Source: an uncultured Clostridia bacterium | GTDB taxonomy: Bacteria > Bacillota > Clostridia > Christensenellales > Aristaeellaceae | Reading direction: 5' to 3' | Assembly (NCBI GenBank): GCA_946410395.1 | Contig: CAMKAE010000125.1 | Span: forward strand, 1 to 6,603 | DNA: 6,603 nt | In this document: piece by piece, positions 1-6,603 of the stretch | Numbering within the stretch: position 1 is the stretch's first letter | Layout of the letters: each line of letters begins with the position of its first letter | Made by a program: the position numbers and the translations under genes | Notes under the pieces: model-generated | Database searches by the model: none | The model's input: only the letters and a program-made list of their open reading frames with translations | What the model was told of the DNA's origin: nothing

Positions 1-971
1 CCTGGCAGGCCGTGTTCGGCACGCACGCGCTCATCAGCGAGGGCGTCCGCTATCACCGGCTGGGCCTGGTCATTACGGATGAACAGCACCGCTTCGGCGT
101 CCGGCAGCGCTCGATGCTGCAGGAGCGCGGAACGGAGGATCAGCGCAGTCCCCATGTGCTGGTGATGTCCGCGACCCCGATCCCGCGAACCCTGGCGCTG
201 ATCCTGTACGGTGATCTGGACGTGTCGGTCGTGGACGAGCTGCCGCCCGGACGCACGCCGGTCCGAACGCGCCTGGTGCCCGAGGAAAAGCGACCGGGCA
301 TGTACGCGTTCCTGCGCAGCGAGATCAGCCGCGGCAGACAGGCCTACGTCGTCTGCCCGCTGGTGGAGGACAGCGAGGAATTGGAGGATGTGCGCTCCGC
401 CCAGACGGTCTGGAAAAACCTGACCGAACATGAACTGGCCGGCCTGCGGGTGGGCCTCACCTGGGGCAGCCAGCCTTCCGCGGAGAAGGAGGAGGTCCTC
501 CGGGCGTTCTCGGCGGGGGAGATGCAGGTGCTGGTTTCCACCACCGTCATCGAGGTGGGCGTCAATGTGCCCAACGCCACGGTGATGATCGTGGAGAACG
601 CGGAGCGCTTCGGCCTCAGCCAGCTGCATCAGTTGCGTGGCCGCGTCGGGCGCGGCAGCGAGGAGAGCTGGTGCTTCCTGTTGGCCGACGGCTCCGAGAA
701 GCTCCGGATCCTGACACAGACCAACGATGGCTTTGAGGTCGCCCGCAAGGACCTCGAACTGCGCGGGCCCGGCGATCTGCTGGGCACCAGGCAATCCGGC
801 GACGCGATGAACGGCGTTCTGCTCGACGGCGATGTGCGTCTGCTGGAGGAGGCCGCGCGCTGCATGCGGGAATTGCGGGAAAACCCCGTGTATGAAGAAG
901 AAAGAACCGCGGTGGAACGGCAGGCGGCTGCCGCCTATGCGGACCGTTTTGCCCGCATTGCCCGAAACTGA
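1..971 (+). CDS. recG: ATP-dependent DNA helicase RecG, C-terminal part (5' truncated by window edge)
   Basis: RecG is a superfamily 2 DNA translocase that remodels stalled replication forks and branch-migrates recombination intermediates in the cytoplasm. The first full codon visible is at base 3, and about 322 residues remain, roughly the last half of a family usually near 680-700 residues. The N-terminal wedge domain and Walker A motif lie outside the window. Visible in order are the Walker B box DEQH (78-89), helicase motif III SATPIPRT (168-191), motif V around STTVIEVGVNVP (from 537), the arginine-finger motif VI QLRGRVGRG (630-656), and the RecG-specific TRG segment from TNDGFEVA to GTRQSG (720-800). 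The TRG segment separates RecG from Mfd and PriA. The TGA stop is at 969-971. No frameshift is seen. ppk follows after 35 bases on the same strand. The identification is firm; only the start is unseen. Confidence 0.96.
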   Translation, partial: WQAVFGTHALISEGVRYHRLGLVITDEQHRFGVRQRSMLQERGTEDQRSPHVLVMSATPIPRTLALILYGDLDVSVVDELPPGRTPVRTRLVPEEKRPGMYAFLRSEISRGRQAYVVCPLVEDSEELEDVRSAQTVWKNLTEHELAGLRVGLTWGSQPSAEKEEVLRAFSAGEMQVLVSTTVIEVGVNVPNATVMIVENAERFGLSQLHQLRGRVGRGSEESWCFLLADGSEKLRILTQTNDGFEVARKDLELRGPGDLLGTRQSGDAMNGVLLDGDVRLLEEAARCMRELRENPVYEEERTAVERQAAAAYADRFARIARN

Positions 972-990
972 TTGACCCAAGAACGGAAAA

Positions 991-997
991 GGCGAGG
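991..997 (+). promoter_or_regulatory. Ribosome-binding site for ppk
   Basis: The sequence GGCGAGG lies 9 bases upstream of the ATG at 1007, in the 35-base gap after recG. Its GAGG core supports this ATG as the ppk start. The rest of the gap shows no hairpin and no convincing -10 box. Confidence 0.6.
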
Positions 998-1006
998 TGT
1001 TTCCAG

Positions 1007-3083
1007 ATGACCGGGTGCTATGAGAACCGGGAATTGAGTTGGCTGCGTTTCAACGAGCGTGTTTTGGAGGAGGCGGAGGACGAACGGGTGCCCCTGTGCG
1101 AGCGCCTGAGTTTTCTCTCGATCTTTCAGAGCAATCTCGATGAGTTTTTCATGGTCCGCGTCGGCTCTCTGCACGATCAGAACCTGATCGACCCCAAAGC
1201 CCGGGATGGCAAGACCAACCTGACCGCCGCCGAACAGATCGAAAAGGTCCTGGCGAGCACAAGGCAGCTGTGCAAGCGCAGGGATCGCGTTTACGGCGCG
1301 CTGATGGACCGGCTGGGGGAGATTGGCATCTCCCTCATCAACTTCCACACGATCTCCGGCAAGGCGGAGAAAAAGCTGGCAAGCCTCTTCAAGCATTCCT
1401 ACCTGCCGTATCTCTCATCCATTGTTGTCTCCAAGAAGCAGGCTTTTCCTTTCCTGAACAACAAGGAGATCTATGCCGTTTGCGTGCTGGCCAACAAGGC
1501 CGACAAGGAGCGCATCGGTATTGTGCCCTGCACCAGCACGGCCTTCCGGAGGCTGATCGAGGTTCCCGACACGCCCGGCTCCTTCATGCTGGCGGAGGAG
1601 CTGATCCTGCACTATCTGCCCAGCATGTTCCCCAACTACACGGTGACCAGCAAGACGCTGGCCCGCATCACCCGCAACGCGGACATCGACGCGGACGCCA
1701 TCTATGACGACGAACTGGATTACCGGGACCACATGGCGGAGGTGGTGAAGCGCCGCCAACGCCTGTGCCCCATCCGGATGGAGCTGAGCCGCTCCATCGA
1801 CCCGGCGGTGGTTGACCGGCTGTGCCAGCAGCTGGACCTTCGGCAGGACCAGGTTTATTCTTACGGCACGCCGCTGGACGTCAGCTTTTTCGGCGAGATC
1901 CGGGACAGGCTGCGCAGCCGCGCCGAGCTTTTCTACCCCTCCTTCCGCCCGCAAGACACCGCACAGATGAACCTGAGCAAACCGATCCTGCCCCAGGTGA
2001 TTGAAAAAGACGTGCTGCTGCACTTCCCCTATGACAGCGTCCGGCCGTTCCTGAGCATGCTCAACGAAGCTGCGGAGGACCCGACGGTGGAGCGCATCTC
2101 CATGACCCTGTACAGGCTTGCGCCCCACAGCAAGGTAGTGGAGGCCCTGGAAGCTGCGGCGCTGAACGGAAAGCGCGTGGACGTACTGGTGGAGCTGAAG
2201 GCCCGCTTTGACGAAGAGAACAACATCGAGTGGTCCTGGCGTCTGGAGGAAGCCGGATGCCATGTGATTTACGGCGTGGAGCACCTGAAGGTTCACTCCA
2301 AGCTCTGCCTCATTACCCGGAACACAGCCGGCGGCAAGCAGTTTATCACCCAGGTGGGCACCGGCAATTACAACGAAAAGACGAGCCGTCTGTACACCGA
2401 CCTGTGCTATATCACCGCGGATCCGGTCATCGGCCTGGAGGCGGAGGCCGTGTTTGAAGCCCTGCTCAAGGCGGAGACTGTGGACGGCCTGCAGCAACTG
2501 CTGGTCGCGCCCAACGGCCTGCAGAACCGGATCCTGGAGATGATCGATCAGCAGATCGCCGTCACCCGGGCGGGCGGCACCGGACATATTCGTGCCAAGC
2601 TGAACAGCCTGTCGGACAAGGCCATCATCGACAAGCTCATCGAGGCCGGGCAGGCCGGCGTAACGGTGGATCTGATTATCCGCGGCATCAACTGCCTGCG
2701 CTCCGGCATCCCGGGAAAGACGGACAACATCCGTGTGATCAGTGTCGTCGGCCGTTTCCTGGAGCACAGCAGGATCTACATCTTCGGCGACGGGCCGGCG
2801 GAAAAGATCTACATTGCCAGCGCCGACTGGATGACCCGCAACACCCTGCGGCGCGTGGAAGTTGCCTGCCCGATTCAGGATCCGGACGCCCGTGAGCGGA
2901 TCGTAACCATTTTCCGGGTCATGTGGGAAGACAACTGCTCGGCCCGCGACCAGGAGCCCGACGGCACCTACCGGCGCCGTTATCCCGGCAGGGAGAAGCC
3001 CCTGCGCTGCCAGAACTGGCTTTACGAAGATGCGGTGGAGCGCGCCAGAAAGCTCCCTGCATCCGACAAGGAGGCACCCGGAA

Positions 3084-3091
<8 letters not shown>
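1007..3091 (+). CDS. ppk: Polyphosphate kinase 1 (PPK1)
   Basis: PPK1 reversibly transfers the terminal phosphate of ATP to a growing inorganic polyphosphate chain through a phosphohistidine intermediate. The protein has 694 residues, against 688 for E. coli Ppk, so it is full length. The N-terminal domain opens with the family signature YENRELSWLRFNERVLEEA and FQSNLDEFF, where N43 matches E. coli N45. The head domain is roughly residues 102-315 and the two phospholipase-D-like C domains follow. Catalytic residues match E. coli with a constant offset of 5: R370 in TLYRLA, R400 in KARFDEENNIEW, the phosphorylated H430 in HLKVHSK, and the second histidine H587 in RFLEHSRIYIF. All key residues are present, so it should be active. 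The ATG at 1007 has a GAGG-type ribosome-binding site and places the N-terminal motif correctly. The 3' end overlaps lepA by 8 bases. No ppx lies beside it, unlike the common ppk-ppx pair. Confidence 0.97.
3068..3074 (+). promoter_or_regulatory. Strong ribosome-binding site setting the TTG start of lepA
   Basis: AAGGAGG lies within the last codons of ppk, 9 bases before the TTG at 3084. It is a near-perfect match to the 16S rRNA 3' end. It decides the start: the in-frame ATG at 3030 lies upstream of this site and would add 18 residues not expected in LepA. Confidence 0.85.
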
Positions 3092-4892
<1,801 letters not shown>

Positions 4893-4936
4893 GCCTGGCC
4901 GATGATGCCCGGGATCCCACGCTGCGCCTGAGAAGC
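4893..4936 (+). other. Short spacer between lepA and the SLOG gene, with a nine-codon mini-ORF
   Basis: This 44-base gap has no clear promoter or terminator and no good ribosome-binding site just before the GTG at 4937. It contains tandem ATGs at 4902 and 4905 in a different frame from the downstream gene. That frame reads MMPGIPRCA and stops at TGA 4929-4931, five bases before the GTG. The mini-ORF may be chance, a coupling leader, or a mark that the true start is not the one annotated. Confidence 0.4.
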
Positions 4937-5452
4937 GTGTGCTTTACCGGTCACCGAGATCCTGCCGCGTTTATGCCGCTCCACGTCCTGTGGAGCGCTG
5001 TCGAAGCGGTGATCGATGCGCTCTACAGCCGCGGGTTCCGGCGCTTTATCTGTGGAGGCGCCATGGGCTTTGACACCATGGCCGCCTCCGTTGTTCTGCA
5101 GAAAAAGCGGGACGGCCTGGCCGATCTCTCCCTACTGCTTGCGCTGCCCTGCGAAGATCAGGCGAAAGCCTGGGCGGAGACCGACGCGCAGCTGTACAGG
5201 GAAATCCGGGAGCAGGCAGACAAGCTGATCGTCCTGTCCCCGCGGTATTATCCCGGCTGCATGATCGTTCGCAACCGCTTCATGGTCGATCATGCAGCCC
5301 TGTGCGTCGCCTTCCTCTGCACAGCCAAAGGCGGCACGGCCGGAACGGTCCGCTATGCCGTCCGGGAAGGTCTTCCGGTGCTGAATCTGGCTGTGGCGGA
5401 CGAGGTCTCTGCCTTCCTTGCGGGCGGGGACAACGTGCCATTGCCCTTCTGA
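4937..5452 (+). CDS. SLOG-superfamily protein, DUF1273/YpsA-like (predicted nucleotide or nucleotide-derivative binding)
   Basis: The product is about 171 residues, predicted cytosolic, with no signal peptide or membrane segment. It carries signs of a Rossmann-like SLOG fold: CFTGHRDP at the extreme N-terminus, the glycine-rich loop CGGAMGFDT (G40-T47), a central PRYYPGCMIVRNRFMVD segment (about 102-118), and KGGTAGT (about 131-137) ahead of the last strand. These are characteristic of the YpsA/DUF1273 branch, related to DprA and LOG proteins, which bind nucleotides or nucleotide-derived ligands. The exact ligand and role are unknown; Bacillus YpsA has been linked to cell division and stress. 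The start is uncertain. GTG 4937 is the only standard start codon that keeps the CFTGHR motif without running deep into lepA, but it has no obvious ribosome-binding site. CTG 4928 would give MRSVCFTGHR, closer to what I expect of homologues. ATG 4973 would delete the motif. It lies between lepA and hemW on the same strand, with 10 bases to hemW. Confidence 0.85.
   Translation: MCFTGHRDPAAFMPLHVLWSAVEAVIDALYSRGFRRFICGGAMGFDTMAASVVLQKKRDGLADLSLLLALPCEDQAKAWAETDAQLYREIREQADKLIVLSPRYYPGCMIVRNRFMVDHAALCVAFLCTAKGGTAGTVRYAVREGLPVLNLAVADEVSAFLAGGDNVPLPF
4977..4997 (+). repeat. Perfect 8-bp inverted repeat (hairpin) near the 5' end of the SLOG gene
   Basis: CGCTCCAC at 4977-4984 is exactly complementary to GTGGAGCG at 4990-4997, with a five-base loop GTCCT. 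No T-run follows, so it is not a rho-independent terminator. It sits 40 bases into the coding region and could form in the mRNA near the translation start. Confidence 0.6.
5054..5089 (+). repeat. 13-bp inverted repeat with one bulged base inside the SLOG gene
   Basis: GGAGGCGCCATGG (5054-5066) pairs with CCATGGCCGCCTCC (5076-5089), apart from one extra C in the right arm, around a nine-base loop GCTTTGACA. It covers the codons of the glycine-rich GGAMGFDTMAAS loop. No T-run follows. It may be a by-product of codon choice for the motif. Confidence 0.6.
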
Positions 5453-5454
5453 GG
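5450..5454 (+). promoter_or_regulatory. Ribosome-binding site for hemW overlapping the SLOG stop codon
   Basis: TGAGG combines the TGA stop of the SLOG gene with a GAGG core, 8 bases before the ATG at 5463. It supports that ATG over the in-frame ATG-less extension and GTG/ATG-type starts further upstream, and points to translational coupling of the two genes. Confidence 0.65.
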
Positions 5455-5462
5455 CCATTCGT

Positions 5463-6602
5463 ATGGAATTGTATATTCATCTTCCTTTTTGCCGGAAGAA
5501 ATGCCGTTATTGTGACTTTGCTTCCTGGGCCGGGATGGAAGACCGCATGGAGGATTATGTCGCCGCGGTGATCCGAGAGGCGCAGTCGCGGGCAGCCGCC
5601 CTCGGCACCTTCCGCCCGGAGACCGTTTTCATCGGCGGCGGAACGCCCTCCGTGCTGCCGCCGTCCCTGCTGGACAGGCTACTGGACGGCGTCTTTCGTC
5701 TCTTTCCGCCGAAGCATGGCGCGGAGATCACGTCCGAGGCCAATCCGGGCACCCTGACGGCGGACTGGCTGTCTGCCGCGCAGGCACAAGGCGTCAATCG
5801 TCTCTCCCTGGGCATGCAGGCCGCCCAGCCCGAGCTGCTGCGCATGCTGGGGCGTATCCATGACACCGCCGCGGTGGGGGAGAGCGTCCGCCTGATCCGG
5901 GCGCAGGGAATCCGGAACCTCAATCTGGACCTGATGTTCGGCTTGCCGGGACAGACCGAAGCCATGTGGCAAGAAACCCTGCAGACCGCGCTGTCCTTTA
6001 CGCCTGAGCACATCAGCTGCTACGGCCTGATTCCGGAAGACGGCACCCCGCTGAAGGATGACCTGGACAGCGGCGCGCTGACCCTGCCGGAGGAGGAGAC
6101 CGAGCGGGCCATGTATGACAAGGCCATCTCGCTTCTGGGGCAGGCCGGTTATGCGCAGTATGAGATCAGCAATTTCGCGAAGCCCGGCTTTGCCTGCCGG
6201 CATAACATCGGCTACTGGCAGCGCGTGCCTTACCTCGGCCTCGGCCTTGCGGCTGCGTCCATGTTTCTCCGCCCGGACGGAAGCTGCCTGCGGGAGACCA
6301 ACACGGCTTTAATGGCCGACTATCTTCGTGAACCGGGCACGGGCCGGGAGAGCGAAGCGGCCAGCGGAACGGATGCGATGTTCGAGTCCCTGATGCTGGG
6401 CTTGCGGATGACGGAAGGCGTGTCTGAAGCGGCTTTTGAGGCGATGCACGGACAGCCGCTTTCTGCCGTTTACGGAAAAAAGCTTAGCCAGCTCGCGGAC
6501 CGCGGGCTCCTGATCCATGAGCACGGGTCCTGGAGACTCACGCGCCGCGGGATGGATATCCAGAACACGGTGCTGGTGGAGCTGATGGAACCGGACGCAT
6601 AG
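5463..6602 (+). CDS. hemW: Radical SAM family heme chaperone HemW (HemN-like)
   Basis: HemW is a radical-SAM-fold protein that binds heme and delivers it to client proteins such as respiratory enzymes. It is often misannotated as oxygen-independent coproporphyrinogen III oxidase (HemN). The protein has 379 residues, matching about 378 in E. coli HemW and shorter than HemN. The [4Fe-4S] motif CX3CX2C is at C10, C14 and C17, followed by D18-F19. HemN has a further cysteine at the second position after this motif, so F19 favours HemW. Other motifs are the SAM-binding GGGTP (58-62), EANPGT (92-97), FGLPGQT (from 159) and the HemW signature HNIGYW (H247-W252), whose histidine is implicated in heme binding. 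A winged-helix-like C-terminal region ends the protein. ATG 5463 is chosen because it has a GAGG site 8 bases upstream and puts the motif ELYIHLPFC at the expected N-terminus. An in-frame extension to about 5418 has no family support. Cytosolic. hrcA may follow beyond the window, as in many Firmicutes. Confidence 0.95.
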   Translation: MELYIHLPFCRKKCRYCDFASWAGMEDRMEDYVAAVIREAQSRAAALGTFRPETVFIGGGTPSVLPPSLLDRLLDGVFRLFPPKHGAEITSEANPGTLTADWLSAAQAQGVNRLSLGMQAAQPELLRMLGRIHDTAAVGESVRLIRAQGIRNLNLDLMFGLPGQTEAMWQETLQTALSFTPEHISCYGLIPEDGTPLKDDLDSGALTLPEEETERAMYDKAISLLGQAGYAQYEISNFAKPGFACRHNIGYWQRVPYLGLGLAAASMFLRPDGSCLRETNTALMADYLREPGTGRESEAASGTDAMFESLMLGLRMTEGVSEAAFEAMHGQPLSAVYGKKLSQLADRGLLIHEHGSWRLTRRGMDIQNTVLVELMEPDA

Positions 6603-6603
6603 T

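Noticed and set aside
922..936. AGGCGG-CTG-CCGCCT hairpin near the recG 3' end as a terminator
   Set aside because: The stem is only 6 bp, lies inside recG before its stop, and is not followed directly by a T-run. It reads as GC-rich coding sequence.
972..1000. TTGACC at 972-977 as a -35 box for a ppk promoter
   Set aside because: The bases about 17 further on (AGGTGT region) do not resemble a -10 box, and the ribosome-binding site already occupies this place.
3030..3083. ATG 3030 as an upstream start for lepA
   Set aside because: It precedes the AAGGAGG site at 3068-3074, lies well inside ppk and adds 18 residues not typical of LepA.
5418..5462. Upstream in-frame extension of hemW to 5418
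   Set aside because: It adds 15 residues translated from within the SLOG gene. ATG 5463 has a properly spaced GAGG and gives the expected family N-terminus.
5463..6602. Annotation as oxygen-independent coproporphyrinogen III oxidase (HemN)
   Set aside because: The length is 379 residues, the fourth cysteine position after CX3CX2C is phenylalanine, and the HNIGYW motif is present. These features point to HemW.

Overview
The window is about 6.6 kb of GC-rich bacterial chromosome, with strong G/C preference at third codon positions. It is packed almost completely with five genes, all on the + strand. In order they are the 3' half of recG (DNA branch-migration helicase), a complete ppk (polyphosphate kinase 1), a complete lepA (elongation factor 4), a short SLOG/DUF1273 (YpsA-like) gene, and a complete hemW (radical-SAM heme chaperone). 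The lepA then hemW order is a familiar Firmicutes arrangement, where hrcA-grpE-dnaK-dnaJ often follows. With the 'CFTGHR' type of SLOG protein and strong AAGGAGG/GAGG ribosome-binding sites, this suggests a high-GC, probably uncultured, member of the Clostridia. That taxonomic statement is inference.

Layout: recG runs from the left edge to 971. A 35-base gap carries a GGCGAGG ribosome-binding site, then ppk runs 1007-3091. lepA starts at a TTG codon at 3084, inside the last codons of ppk (8-base overlap), with a strong AAGGAGG site within ppk, and ends at 4892. After a 44-base gap the SLOG gene (most likely GTG at 4937) runs to 5452. Its stop codon overlaps the ribosome-binding site of hemW (5463-6602), whose stop is one base before the window ends. 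No stretch over 50 bases lacks a gene, and I see no convincing promoter or rho-independent terminator, so the block looks like one transcription unit or part of one.

Functionally this is a housekeeping block covering replication-fork repair, phosphate/stress metabolism, translation and heme trafficking. There are no RNA genes, mobile elements, CRISPR arrays, prophage or defence modules. I found no undescribed system. The points worth a second look are modest: the SLOG gene wedged between lepA and hemW with an unclear start codon and two internal hairpins, the ppk/lepA overlap with a TTG start, and a ppk with no ppx beside it.
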